Below the pieces are notes generated by a model that saw nothing but the letters and a program-made list of their open reading frames with translations, was not told where the DNA came from and did no database searches. Below are positions 45,230-54,439 of a stretch of DNA of 64,000 bases, in pieces. The position numbers and the translations under genes are program-made. Each line of letters starts with the position of its first letter. The stretch's first letter is position 1. Location: the NCBI GenBank assembly GCA_947503715.1, contig CANNER010000002.1:124001-188000 (forward strand). Direction: 5' to 3'. The stretch comes from an uncultured Caulobacterales bacterium. Lineage in GTDB: Bacteria > Pseudomonadota > Alphaproteobacteria > Caulobacterales > Maricaulaceae.

Positions 45230-45801
45230 GTATGGACTCCAGACTGGTTTGCGTTGCCGTCATTGCGGGAGCGCATGGCGTGCATGGCGCCGTAAAGGTG
45301 AAATCCTATACGCAAGTGCCGGAAGACTTTTCCGCCTATGGTCCGTTGTTGGGTGAGGACGGATCCGTTATTCTCACACCGAAAAACCCGCGTCCTGTCG
45401 GGAAAGACTTCACCATGCGCTCCCCCGAAATTACGACACGGGAACAGGCTTTAGAAATGAAGGGCACGCTGCTTTATGTGCCGCGCGATGTACTGCCCGA
45501 CACTGACGATGAGGATTATTTTTACTATGCTGACCTTGTCGGTCTTGATGTCAAAACGAGTGACGGCAAACGGGCGGGGACGATCAAGGCCGTCCATGAA
45601 TTTGGTGCGGGTGACATGTTGGAAATCCAACCGCCTAAATCCGCCGAAAAACAGGCCAGTTGGTTTCACCCCTTTACCAAAGCGGGCGTGCCGAAAGTCG
45701 ATCTGAAGGCGGGACGCGTCATCATCCATATCGAAGAGGCCGTAAATGGCCGCGATCCGAATGAGAGCGCGCCCAAATCCGCGACACCCACATTGGATTA
45801 A
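45226..45801 (+). CDS. rimM: Ribosome maturation factor RimM
   Basis: 191 residues. Binds ribosomal protein uS19 and aids 30S head maturation. The N-terminal domain begins VAVIAGAHGVHGAVKVKSYT. The PRC-barrel domain follows: DEDYFYYADLVGLDVKTSDG, then GAGDMLEI and WFHPFTKAGVPKVDL. It is normally found in rpsP-rimM-trmD. Here it is instead translationally coupled to a secreted peptidase gene, and neither rpsP nor trmD is adjacent. Confidence 0.92.
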   Translation: MSMDSRLVCVAVIAGAHGVHGAVKVKSYTQVPEDFSAYGPLLGEDGSVILTPKNPRPVGKDFTMRSPEITTREQALEMKGTLLYVPRDVLPDTDDEDYFYYADLVGLDVKTSDGKRAGTIKAVHEFGAGDMLEIQPPKSAEKQASWFHPFTKAGVPKVDLKAGRVIIHIEEAVNGRDPNESAPKSATPTLD

Positions 45802-45857
45802 CGGGTCTTCATAGAATTCTGTAAGCTTTCTGCCGCGCATCCTGCTAAGGAGCCGTT

Positions 45858-48155
45858 GTGACTCAAGATAAACTCAAATCGTCGAAACCCGAAAGCCATC
45901 CGCCGCCACTCATGCGCGCGATACGGGAGGCTATGGCCGGAACCGAATCTGTTCAGGAACGGCTCGACGGATTTGCGACGGCTATCCAATCCGCGATGAG
46001 TGTGCGGGTGGCGTCGATCTATTTACTGCGCCCGGGCGCAGAATTGGAACTGTCTGCCACGGAAGGCCTAAAGAAATCAGCTGTCCATAAAACCCGGATG
46101 AAGCCTGGCGAAGGTCTGGTCGGCCATGTCGCCCTAACGGCGCGGCCGCTCAACCTCGCTGATGCGCCGGGTCATCCGCTTTTTTCCTACCGACCGGAAA
46201 CGGGCGAAGACCCTTTTAACAGCTTCCTCGGCGTTCCGATCCTGCGGGGCGGTCGAACGCTAGGCGTTCTGGTCGTCCAATCCAAACAATCGCGCACCTT
46301 CACCGAGGCCGAGGTTGAAGACTTGTTGACCGTTGCCATGGTCCTCGCCGAAATCATTATTGATGATGAACGCGTCGGTGGGAAAAAGGGTAAGTTGAAG
46401 GGCATCACACTCGCGCCCGTCAGGCCCGAAACGATGGAAGGCAAAGCCTTCGCGCCGGGATTAAATCGCGGCACGGCGCATTTGCACCTGCCGCCTGTTT
46501 CGCCCGCTAACCTCCTCGCCGAAGATGTGTCGGAAGAGCAGGCGCGATTAGAAGAGGGTATTGCGGTTCTTCGCGCCAGTGTTGATGCCATGGTCTCCGG
46601 CGAGGCGGCTTCGCTGTCCCGTGCGTCTAAAGAGATTTACGAGACCTACCGCATGTTTGCCTATGACCGGAAATGGGTTGGGCGATTGCGGGAGGCCGTC
46701 TCCTCGGGCCTGACGTCAGAGGCGGCTGTAGAACGCGTGCGAAATGAACATCGGGCGCGGTTGATGAAGGCACGGGACCCCTATTTGCGCGCGCGCCTGC
46801 ATGATTTGGAAGACCTTGCCAATCGCCTGATCCGCGCCTTGTCCGGGGAAAAGGTCGGACCCGGAAACCGGACGATTGCGGATGACGCGATCATCTTTGC
46901 CCGCGAGCTCGGCCCTGCTGAATTGCTGGATTATGACCGGAAACAATTAAAAGGGATCGTGTTGGAGGAAGGGTCCGCCACCTCTCACGCTGCGATTATA
47001 TGTCGGGCACTGGGCATCCCACTGGTCGGGCGATGCGAAGGTATTCTCGATCTGATTGAAACGGGCGATGATGTCCTCTTGGACGGCGAAACGGGCACGG
47101 TTCACGTCCGCCCCGTGGAGAGCATTATTGATGGGTTTAAACTCCGCATGACGGTCAAGGGCGAGTTGACGAAAGCCTATGATGCATTGAAAGATCAACC
47201 CGCCATCACGCGTGATGGCCGAAAAATTTCATTGCAGTTAAATGCGGGATTGCTCGTCGATCTCCCGCAACTGGATCAAGCGGGCGCGGACGGGATCGGC
47301 CTCTTCCGGACAGAGTTTCAATTTATGGTCTCGGATTTTATGCCGAAACTGAAAGAACAAACCGCGCTTTATCAGGGCGCGATTCAAGCGGCGGGGGATC
47401 GTCCCGTGACTTTCCGAACGCTGGATCTGGGTGGTGATAAAATCCTGCCCTATATCGACCCCGTCCCCGAAGAAAACCCCGCCATTGGTTGGCGCGCCAT
47501 ACGGATTGCTTTGGACCGTCCGGGCCTCATGCGATATCAGCTACGAGCCCTCGTCGCCGCAGGCGCCGACGCACATCTGCGCGTCATGTTCCCCATGGTC
47601 ACGACTGTCGATGAAATGATAGAGGCCCGCGCCCTGTTTGATCGGGAGGTCGACCGCGCGGTCAATCTCGGCCTGACCCTGCCCAAGAAAATTGAAGTTG
47701 GCGTCATGTTGGAAACACCCTCCCTCGCGTGGCAGGTCTCCGCCGTGTGTGACCATGCCGATTTTGTCAGCGTCGGGGCGAATGATCTCATGCAGTTTTT
47801 CTTTGCGGCTGACCGCGATAATGCGCGTGTTTCGGACCGTTATGACCCGCTCCACCCGGCGGCGCTATCCGTGTTGAAATTCATTGCCCATCAATGTGAC
47901 CGGAATAATACGCCCGTTTCTGTCTGCGGCGAAATTGCGGGACGGCCGCTGGAAGCGATTACGCTAACGGCCCTCGGTTACCGCACGCTTTCCATGCCCG
48001 TGACGGGTATCGGCCCCGTAAAGGCGGCTCTGTTGAAACTTGATGCCGCCGATCTCAGCGCAACTTTAGAACCGCATATCAATGTCGAATCCCGTCTGTC
48101 TTCCTTGCGCGAAATCGTGCAGGATTACTGCACACGCAACGCAATCCCCGTTTGA
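45858..48155 (+). CDS. ptsP: PEP-protein phosphotransferase of the nitrogen PTS (EI-Ntr)
   Basis: 765 residues: an N-terminal GAF sensor domain (residues about 20-165), the EI N-terminal swivel domain with the phospho-histidine in ATSHAAIICRALGIP (about residue 377), and the PEP-binding TIM barrel (GIGLFRTEFQFM, GANDLMQFFFAADRDN, and the Cys in VSVCGEIAGRP). It starts the phosphate relay to NPr and EIIA-Ntr, a regulatory system for nitrogen, potassium and stringent responses. Confidence 0.95.
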   Translation: MTQDKLKSSKPESHPPPLMRAIREAMAGTESVQERLDGFATAIQSAMSVRVASIYLLRPGAELELSATEGLKKSAVHKTRMKPGEGLVGHVALTARPLNLADAPGHPLFSYRPETGEDPFNSFLGVPILRGGRTLGVLVVQSKQSRTFTEAEVEDLLTVAMVLAEIIIDDERVGGKKGKLKGITLAPVRPETMEGKAFAPGLNRGTAHLHLPPVSPANLLAEDVSEEQARLEEGIAVLRASVDAMVSGEAASLSRASKEIYETYRMFAYDRKWVGRLREAVSSGLTSEAAVERVRNEHRARLMKARDPYLRARLHDLEDLANRLIRALSGEKVGPGNRTIADDAIIFARELGPAELLDYDRKQLKGIVLEEGSATSHAAIICRALGIPLVGRCEGILDLIETGDDVLLDGETGTVHVRPVESIIDGFKLRMTVKGELTKAYDALKDQPAITRDGRKISLQLNAGLLVDLPQLDQAGADGIGLFRTEFQFMVSDFMPKLKEQTALYQGAIQAAGDRPVTFRTLDLGGDKILPYIDPVPEENPAIGWRAIRIALDRPGLMRYQLRALVAAGADAHLRVMFPMVTTVDEMIEARALFDREVDRAVNLGLTLPKKIEVGVMLETPSLAWQVSAVCDHADFVSVGANDLMQFFFAADRDNARVSDRYDPLHPAALSVLKFIAHQCDRNNTPVSVCGEIAGRPLEAITLTALGYRTLSMPVTGIGPVKAALLKLDAADLSATLEPHINVESRLSSLREIVQDYCTRNAIPV

Positions 48156-48169
48156 GGCGTATAGTCATT

Positions 48170-48658
48170 ATGAAGATATTATTTTTGAAATCCGCCGCCA
48201 TACTTTCTGTGATCGGCTTGACCGCCTGTCAGCCCTCTGCGGACACAGATAGTAATATCGATGTCGGGACTGCCGCACCGGACGCCCCTACTCAGGCTGT
48301 TGACAATGCCGTTCAGAAAGACGGCAAAGTCCGTGTTGTTTTGCAGGACCCCGTCTCGGAACCCCGCGCCTGTATCTTGCCCATCCGCATTGAAAACGGA
48401 TTGGAGGGCGATGTCAGCGTCACCATGATCGGGTTTGATGTCACGGGCCCGGGCGAAGATACAAAGGGCAACATGTTCGCGCCCATCGCCGAGAGCGGCA
48501 CGGCGTCAGAGGCCCGCGTCATTTTAGAGGGCCAAAGCTGTGACGCTTTTGAAACGCTCAGTGTACCTGAAGTCCTCTGCAAAGAGAACGACGCGGATTG
48601 CAGCGCCAAGATCGAATTTGAAGATGGCGCCGACCTGAGTTTCTCCCAAGCCGGCTAA
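48170..48658 (+). CDS. Small lipoprotein of unknown function
   Basis: 162 residues from ATG 48170; the TTG at 48152 that overlaps ptsP is less likely. Lipobox Leu-Thr-Ala-Cys (Cys near residue 20) is followed by an Asp/Ala-rich spacer. A beta-type domain comes next with paired cysteines (RACILPIRIENG, EGQSCDAF, EVLCKENDADCSAKIEF). No family recognised. Confidence 0.7.
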   Translation: MKILFLKSAAILSVIGLTACQPSADTDSNIDVGTAAPDAPTQAVDNAVQKDGKVRVVLQDPVSEPRACILPIRIENGLEGDVSVTMIGFDVTGPGEDTKGNMFAPIAESGTASEARVILEGQSCDAFETLSVPEVLCKENDADCSAKIEFEDGADLSFSQAG

Positions 48659-48663
48659 TTAGA

Positions 48664-50403
48664 TTAAATCTCTTCCGGATAGACCGGACGGATGTCATAG
48701 GGAATGTCGTCCAGATTGCCGAGCACGGTTTCCGCCGCGTTGTCCAGCGGTAGATATTCATCTAGGAACGCTTTGGCCTGATCGTAATTCCCGTCGCCCT
48801 GGATCATGACGACCTTGCCGACGAGGTCGGAAATGGCCTGTTCCAATTTTTCAAAATCAAGGCGGAAGCGCTTTTCTTCCGGCAGCCATTCGGCGGCTCC
48901 GACTTCGCGGAAATAATTATATTGGAAGGCTGCGCCCTTGGCGTGGGCTGCGCCCGTGCCGAAGCGCATGGAGCGGAATTTACCTGTGAAATAGGTCGCA
49001 AGAAACGCGTTCTTATCCGCAATATCCAACTCGCCGCGATCCATCATATAGAGAATATTATACGCGCCCATGACATCGGCTTTGCCTTCTTCCAGGCCCG
49101 AGGCGAGCTCTTTTAATTGCGCATTCACAGTCGTATCGACACCATCAACGCTTATCGTGCCGGGTCCCAGCGAGTGAGAGAGCTCGTGGAACAGCGTATT
49201 ATTGCTCATCCATTTTTTCGCCGTAAGGTCCGCCTGTTCGGGGACGAGGACACGTTCACCAATCGGGGACAGGATGCGGTCATATTTCGCACCGAGCACG
49301 TTATTTAATATAACCTTCTTTGCGCCCTTGGCTTCCCGGACCCGCTCATCATTAGGCAAGTTAAACGCAATCGTTTGTACGCCGTTCTCATTATCGCCGC
49401 CGCCGTGGACTTGGTAAGTTACGGCGATGGGTGACTCGAAGCCGCGTCCGAAATTCTTATAGCTTTCCGGCACGGGCAGGTTGGCTTCCATATCGCGCAG
49501 GTAATCTTTATATTTGGACAGCGCCGCGCTCTCTTCCGGATTTTTGACGGTCACGAAACTCTCATAGGCGGTTTTATAACCGAAGAGTTGGTCGTCATAG
49601 ACCTCGTAAGGGCCAATCGCGATTTCGATATTTCCGTCCAGATCCATCCACGCCATTTCAGACGCAAAATAATCATCCGTCAGGAAGGCGTCCGCGCGTA
49701 AATTGAGAAAATTCTTGAGGCTGGCATTCTCAGATATTTCAGCGGCTTCGCGCATGAGTTTTGCTGCGGGCTCAAGGAAGGCTTTATATTCGACGTGATA
49801 GGGCACGGCTTTTAATCCACCTTCATCATTGCGGCGAATAACCGTGTAGCCGGAAGTGAAGGCGGCTTTGTCTGCGGGGTTGGCCTTGATCCAACCCTCA
49901 AACTCGTCTCGCGTCATGTCCTCGGGATAAAACCCTGCACCTTCGGGGCAGCGCGCACCTTCGACAAAGACATAATCCTCTTCAAGCCCGTCACAGGGAC
50001 CGTAATGGAGATCAAACATGGCGAGTTGCAAGGGCGTGCCTGCGCGTTTGATTTCCGTGCGCAGCGCTGGATAAGTCTCGCCCCGTTGGAGTAGGTAGAT
50101 TTGCGAGAGGTAATCGCTCGCCTCGATCAATTTATTGACAACGGCCCGTTCCGAATCCGAGAGAAACGCCGTATCGGGATTCATCTGAACTTCGGCAAAT
50201 TTTGTATATTGCTGCTCGATTTTGGAGCCCGCTTCGGTGTTGAGGTCAGACACTTCCGTTTCCGGGTTGGATGTATCTTGCGGTGCGTTTGTTTCAGCTT
50301 GGCTGGCGGGCGCATCGACATCGCTGATCTCAACCTCTGCCTCTTTTTTCGAACAGCCTGCGATGAGCGCTGCAATTGCAATTGTCGTTAAATATTTGCG
50401 CAT
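48664..50403 (-). CDS. M49 (dipeptidyl-peptidase III)-like metallopeptidase lipoprotein
   Basis: 579 residues with a lipoprotein signal (Leu-Ile-Ala-Gly-Cys, Cys at about residue 17) and a Glu/Asp-rich spacer. The zinc site reads FHELSHSLGPG near residue 404 and EEGKADVMGAYN near residue 440, which corresponds to the EEC(R/K)A(E/D) helix of DPP III. The canonical M49 motif HELLGH has six residues, whereas here a plain HExxH is followed by SLG, as in the bacterial DPP III-like subgroup. A periplasmic or outer-membrane peptidase is likely. It is co-directional with the HIT gene, 3 nt apart. Confidence 0.82.
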   Translation of the reverse strand: MRKYLTTIAIAALIAGCSKKEAEVEISDVDAPASQAETNAPQDTSNPETEVSDLNTEAGSKIEQQYTKFAEVQMNPDTAFLSDSERAVVNKLIEASDYLSQIYLLQRGETYPALRTEIKRAGTPLQLAMFDLHYGPCDGLEEDYVFVEGARCPEGAGFYPEDMTRDEFEGWIKANPADKAAFTSGYTVIRRNDEGGLKAVPYHVEYKAFLEPAAKLMREAAEISENASLKNFLNLRADAFLTDDYFASEMAWMDLDGNIEIAIGPYEVYDDQLFGYKTAYESFVTVKNPEESAALSKYKDYLRDMEANLPVPESYKNFGRGFESPIAVTYQVHGGGDNENGVQTIAFNLPNDERVREAKGAKKVILNNVLGAKYDRILSPIGERVLVPEQADLTAKKWMSNNTLFHELSHSLGPGTISVDGVDTTVNAQLKELASGLEEGKADVMGAYNILYMMDRGELDIADKNAFLATYFTGKFRSMRFGTGAAHAKGAAFQYNYFREVGAAEWLPEEKRFRLDFEKLEQAISDLVGKVVMIQGDGNYDQAKAFLDEYLPLDNAAETVLGNLDDIPYDIRPVYPEEI

Positions 50404-50406
50404 GAT

Positions 50407-50844
50407 CTATGCCTCCAATGCATTGCGGATCTGTTCCGCGAGTCTTTTTAACTCGTCCGTATCGGCCATTTCGCCCGCCGCATGGCCTGCCAAGGCTTCA
50501 CCGTCATAACGGGGAATGATGTGAACGTGGGAATGAAAAACGGTTTGTCCGGCTGGCGCACCGTTAAATTGCGTGACGACAATTCCGTCAGGTTTTAAGG
50601 CTGATCGCACAGCCGTCGCGACGCGCTGCACTGTACCGAAAAGACGGCCAATATCCTTGGGCGCGACCTCCAGCAGATTACGGGAGGGATTGCGCGGAAT
50701 GACGAGCACATGTCCGCGCGATTGCGGAAACGCATCCATAAAGGCCAGCGTCCCGCCATCTTCATAAACTTTCGCACAAGGCATTTCTCCCCGCAAAATT
50801 TTCGCGAAAATATTTTGCTCGTCATACTGTCCGTCGAGGCTCAT
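50407..50844 (-). CDS. HIT-family nucleotide hydrolase
   Basis: 145 residues with the histidine triad HSHVHIIPR near residue 100 (His-x-His-x-His). The N-terminal FAKILRGEMPCAKVYED strand pattern and RGHVLVIPRNPSRNLLE are those of HinT-like purine nucleoside phosphoramidases. The gene is followed 3 nt later by the M49-like peptidase gene. Confidence 0.9.
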   Translation of the reverse strand: MSLDGQYDEQNIFAKILRGEMPCAKVYEDGGTLAFMDAFPQSRGHVLVIPRNPSRNLLEVAPKDIGRLFGTVQRVATAVRSALKPDGIVVTQFNGAPAGQTVFHSHVHIIPRYDGEALAGHAAGEMADTDELKRLAEQIRNALEA

Positions 50845-50861
50845 GAGACGTCTTTCCTAAT

Positions 50862-51449
50862 CTATTCAGATGTCGAGATAATATTATCCCGTAGCTTTGG
50901 TGCAGCATAGTGTTTTGCGTGGAGAATTATAGAGCTCATTACCAAAGGTATGATGAGCAGCGAGAAAGCATAAATGCCATACGGCCATATCTCTAAAGTC
51001 AATTCACCCATCCAGAAGACTGTCATCCACGCCCAGAAAATGACATATCCGAGAATTTGAAGCCAGAACGGCATGAGGAAAAACGGCAGGATAAATCCGT
51101 ATAAGAACGAAAAAAAAGTTCCGGTTTTCCATTTACTAAAGCGCCGTTCGGGAATGTTATCTATATCTTCGGCCTCTATAACTTTAGCGGCTTGCATATC
51201 GGTGAGGAAAACCTTTGCCGCAGCATATTCCGAAGCGGGAACCGTGATAATCAACCCGCCAAATGCAGTAAAATACAGACCACATTGGAGACTATGATGC
51301 TGGTTCTGAAAACTGGGGTGAAACCCGCCCGCCGCGAGCGTTGCGAACTCCACATGTGCCGCGGGTAAATTATTATAGCGTTGAAAAATGACGAGCAAGA
51401 TTTCAATCTTTACGAAACGGTGTGTGCTTGGCCAGTATACTAACTTCAT
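50862..51449 (-). CDS. Membrane protein with DUF2007-like N-terminal domain
   Basis: The N-terminal part (VKIEILLVIFQRYNNLPAAHVEF ... ITVPASEYAAAKVFL) resembles the DUF2007 'signal-transducing' fold, a small alpha-beta domain of unknown role. Three membrane helices follow (residues about 110-185 from this start). The start is uncertain. ATG 51449 would overlap the upstream gene by 47 nt. A TTG at 51398 would avoid the overlap but trims the first strand. Family assignment is tentative. Confidence 0.65.
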   Translation of the reverse strand: MKLVYWPSTHRFVKIEILLVIFQRYNNLPAAHVEFATLAAGGFHPSFQNQHHSLQCGLYFTAFGGLIITVPASEYAAAKVFLTDMQAAKVIEAEDIDNIPERRFSKWKTGTFFSFLYGFILPFFLMPFWLQILGYVIFWAWMTVFWMGELTLEIWPYGIYAFSLLIIPLVMSSIILHAKHYAAPKLRDNIISTSE

Positions 51450-52554
51450 GTTCAACGGCGAGGCGTTCGCGGTCAAGGTAATCCTCCACGCCCTGCCTCA
51501 ATCCCGGATGGGCGAGCCAGTGGGCTGAATGGGTGATGACGGGCTCGTACCCGCGGGCGAGTTTATGTTCACCCTGCGCGCCCGCTTCAACGCGGGGCAG
51601 GCCGCGTTCCAGACCAGCCTCGATCGCCTGATAATAGCAGAGTTCGAAATGGAGGAAGGGCTTGTGCACGAGCGCACCCCAATTGCGTCCATAGAGCGCG
51701 TCACTGCCGATATAATTTAGCGCGGCGGCTATAGGTGTGTCGTCCATCCATGCCATAACAAGGACGATGTCATCCCGCATGGTCTGCTGCATCAAATCGA
51801 AAAATTTTCGGTTCAGATAGGGCCGTCCCCATTTGCGCTGTGACGTGTCGAGATAGCATTGGTAGAACACGTCCCAATGTTCGTCTTTCAGGTCATCCCC
51901 GCTCAAGCGTTTGATCGTGACGCCGTCCTGCGCGGCCTTCCGTTCCTTGCGGATATTCTTGCGCTTGCGCGATGACAGACTGGCGAGGAAGGCGTCGAAA
52001 TCGGCATAGTCTCGATTGATGAAATGGAACTGGCGGTCTTCCCGCGCGGCAAAGCCTAGATTGTTCAGAACGGGACGGTCATCCTCATTCAGGAATGTCA
52101 GATGCACGCCCGACATGTCCCATTCCGCGCAGGCCTGCATCATCGCGCCCGCCACCGCCGTGCGTCCCTCTTCCGTGTGGGAGAGCAATCGCGGTCCTGT
52201 TGCGGGGGTAAAGGGCACACAAGATTGCAGTTTCGGATAATAATCCATCCCCGCCCGCATGAGGGCATCGGCCCAGCCATGGTCAAAAACATATTCGCCC
52301 TGACTATGCGATTTGACGTAGAGTGGCGCCGCGCCAATCGCCGTGCCGGACGCATCCTCGACCCAGATATGGCGCGGCATCCATCCCGTTTCCGCACTCG
52401 CACAACCGGAGACTTCTGCCGCATTGAGGAAGCGGTGGGTGAGGAAGGGGTGGTTGCCCCCACGGGAATGAGTGGGGATGAGCGCGTCCCAATCGGCAGC
52501 CGCAACATCGGAGATCTGCGTCAGGATACGGGCGGTGTAAGTGGGCTCGGACAT
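51403..52554 (-). CDS. FemAB/GNAT-like acyltransferase (DUF482 type)
   Basis: 383 residues with the double-GNAT layout of this family: HPFLTHRFLNAAE near the N-terminus, YVFDHGWADALMRAG, SSRKRKNIRKERK in the centre and LHFELCYYQAIEAGLERGLPRVEAGAQGEHKLARGYEP near the end. The latter part is highly conserved. The relatives of FemX transfer aminoacyl groups in peptidoglycan or peptide synthesis, but this subgroup has no established substrate. Confidence 0.88.
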   Translation of the reverse strand: MSEPTYTARILTQISDVAAADWDALIPTHSRGGNHPFLTHRFLNAAEVSGCASAETGWMPRHIWVEDASGTAIGAAPLYVKSHSQGEYVFDHGWADALMRAGMDYYPKLQSCVPFTPATGPRLLSHTEEGRTAVAGAMMQACAEWDMSGVHLTFLNEDDRPVLNNLGFAAREDRQFHFINRDYADFDAFLASLSSRKRKNIRKERKAAQDGVTIKRLSGDDLKDEHWDVFYQCYLDTSQRKWGRPYLNRKFFDLMQQTMRDDIVLVMAWMDDTPIAAALNYIGSDALYGRNWGALVHKPFLHFELCYYQAIEAGLERGLPRVEAGAQGEHKLARGYEPVITHSAHWLAHPGLRQGVEDYLDRERLAVEHEVSILAKHTPFRKD

Positions 52555-52756
52555 TATATTGATACAAACGAAATAGGGCGGATGTTCAAGGGACTCCGTA
52601 CACTCAAACCTTGGTCATACCGTCGCGACCCGAAGGGGCGTCCGGTACCCATGCCGTGATATTTGCGGAAAGCGCCGAATTCAAAACTTCACGCGACCTC
52701 AACGGTATGGGCATCGGGCGCGCAGAGCCCGCGTCGATGTGACTGCTAGTTAGAAC

Positions 52757-53227
52757 TTAAACCTCGATCTCTACAACCGCATCAATCTCCACCGCCACAT
52801 CCAGCGGCAGGCTCGGCGCAGATACCGCGAACCGTGCATGTCGCCCCGCATCGCCAAACACCGCGACCATAATATCCGAGCAGCCATTAATGACTTTCGG
52901 AATATCCGCCTGCGTCGCATCCGTCGTCGCCTGCACGAATCCGCCCAATTTCACGACGCGTTTCACTTTTGACAGGTCACCACCACAGGCTGCCTTCATC
53001 TGCGCGATCAGGTTGAGGGCTGACAGTTTTGCAGCCCCCTGTCCTTGTTCCACGCTCAGGCCTTCACCCAACCGACCTTTGACCTCGTCCTCGCCGATTT
53101 TCGAAATCTGGCCGGAGATAAAGACGAGATTCCCGCTAATGACATAGGGCACATAATTCGCCACGGGCGCAGCGGGTGTAGGAAGTGTCAGGCCAAGCTC
53201 TGCGAGACGGTTTTCGGGTGTGGTCAT
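52757..53227 (-). CDS. RidA-family (YjgF/YER057c) protein
   Basis: 156 residues of the trimeric enamine/imine deaminase family: VISGNLVFISGQI, ALNLIAQMKAACGGDLSKVKRVVKL and the C-terminal VEIDAVVEI. The catalytic Arg position of true RidA is replaced in this longer branch (GRHARFAVSAPSLPLDVAVEIDAV), where the Arg in HARFAV may serve. Function is therefore only family-level. Its ATG overlaps the stop of the upstream zinc-ribbon gene by 4 nt. Confidence 0.85.
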   Translation of the reverse strand: MTTPENRLAELGLTLPTPAAPVANYVPYVISGNLVFISGQISKIGEDEVKGRLGEGLSVEQGQGAAKLSALNLIAQMKAACGGDLSKVKRVVKLGGFVQATTDATQADIPKVINGCSDIMVAVFGDAGRHARFAVSAPSLPLDVAVEIDAVVEIEV

Positions 53228-53625
53228 TTTATGTAGGGCTCCAAAGGATAGAAGAGAAAGCGAATGAGGCGCATGATATGGCGAGAGACAACATAAGTCA
53301 CCGCGATACAGGCGGGAAAAAGGTAGACGATACCGGCCTGCCGTCCAGCTCGACTTCCGTTTAAATATTCAACAAGTGACCCTATTCCTATGAGGCCGGG
53401 TAAGCTCGCAATGAAAAAAAGCGGGCTGAACAAAAGTCCAATTGCGATGAGTTTCAAAATAGAGGGACGTGCCAAACGATTATAAGATTTACAGTCGAAA
53501 CATTTGATCGCCCTGCGCGGTGATTTGAAAAAATAATCTGATAATTCCGCCAGATTGAACCGCGCCCCGCAATGCGAACAGGTTTTGGCTTTTGGCCTCA
53601 CGGGAGATATTGCGGCACTTTGCAT
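53224..53625 (-). CDS. Zinc-ribbon membrane protein of unknown function
   Basis: 133 residues from ATG 53625. Two CxxC knuckles (CSHCGARFN and CFDCKSYN, 26 residues apart) form a zinc ribbon like those in CXXC-20-CXXC proteins. Two membrane helices follow (LLFSPLFFIASLPGLIGIG and IVYLFPACIAVTYVV). The start lies 54 nt from the divergent nitroreductase ATG. Confidence 0.72.
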   Translation of the reverse strand: MQSAAISPVRPKAKTCSHCGARFNLAELSDYFFKSPRRAIKCFDCKSYNRLARPSILKLIAIGLLFSPLFFIASLPGLIGIGSLVEYLNGSRAGRQAGIVYLFPACIAVTYVVSRHIMRLIRFLFYPLEPYIK

Positions 53626-53678
53626 CAAAAGACATTAAGGCGTTTGATGAACGGCGTCCAGAAACCTATATAGATCGC

Positions 53679-54290
53679 ATGACAGACCTTCCCGCCACCT
53701 TTCCGCTCCCAACCCATCGGCCCGACCTCGTGGATTTCCTCGCAACACGGCGGTCTAATCTGGCGAAAGTGATGGGCGGTCCGGGGCCGGACGAGGTGAC
53801 GCGGGAAAAGCTGCTAGAAATTGCCGCCCGTGTGCCGGACCACCGCAAACTCGCGCCGTGGCGCTTTGTTCTGTTCGAGGGTGAGGCCCGCGCAAATTTT
53901 GGCCAGCATATTGCCAGCGCCTTTATGGCGGACAATCCGAATGCCCCGGCTGACCGTGCCGTGTTCGAAGGCGCGAGGCTGAACCGTGCGCCGCTCGTCG
54001 TGGCCGTCATATCCGCGCCGGTTGAATGTCCACGCGGCACGCCAAAGTGGGAGCAGGAACTTTCCGCGGGGGCCGTTTGTTTCAATCTTTGCCTCGCCGC
54101 CCAAGCCCACGGCTTTGGGGCGCAATGGTTGACGGAATGGTATACCTATGATGATGCCGTGAACGGCGCATTGGGCTTGGCAGACACAGAGCGCGTGGCA
54201 GGATATGTCTATATTGGCACGCCTGACGCACCCGCATCCCCGCGAACACGGCCTAACCTAGCAGAAAAAACCCGGTTCTGGAAAAACTGA
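53679..54290 (+). CDS. Nitroreductase-family FMN enzyme
   Basis: 203 residues from ATG 53679; the 29 upstream codons in frame overlap the divergent gene and are rejected. Family marks are the FMN phosphate-binding RRSNLAKVMGGPGP, ARVPDHRKLAPWRFVLF and AHGFGAQWLTEWYTYDD, close to YdjA/PnbA-like reductases. An NAD(P)H-dependent flavin reductase of unknown physiological substrate. Confidence 0.88.
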   Translation: MTDLPATFPLPTHRPDLVDFLATRRSNLAKVMGGPGPDEVTREKLLEIAARVPDHRKLAPWRFVLFEGEARANFGQHIASAFMADNPNAPADRAVFEGARLNRAPLVVAVISAPVECPRGTPKWEQELSAGAVCFNLCLAAQAHGFGAQWLTEWYTYDDAVNGALGLADTERVAGYVYIGTPDAPASPRTRPNLAEKTRFWKN

Positions 54291-54393
54291 CCCTACATTT
54301 GGGTAGTTCACTGTGTTTCACCTCTTCGTGTGGTGACATAAATGTTTCTAGTGGGTATATAAAGTCAGAGCTTGTCTTTCGAGGCTAGCTTAG

Positions 54394-54428
54394 CTCCCGG
54401 CCACCATTGCGCCCCGTGTGGTCGGGAG
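54394..54428. terminator. Hairpin between convergent nitroreductase and ivd genes
   Basis: The 11-bp stem ctcccggccac with gtggtcgggag contains one G-U pair. The T-tract that should follow is poor (tgtcttatt), so termination is plausible but not certain. Confidence 0.45.
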
Positions 54429-54439
54429 TGTCTTATTCC

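Noticed and set aside
53592..53678. 29-codon N-terminal extension of the nitroreductase
   Set aside because: It overlaps the 5' end of the divergent zinc-ribbon gene and precedes the conserved domain; ATG 53679 fits the family.
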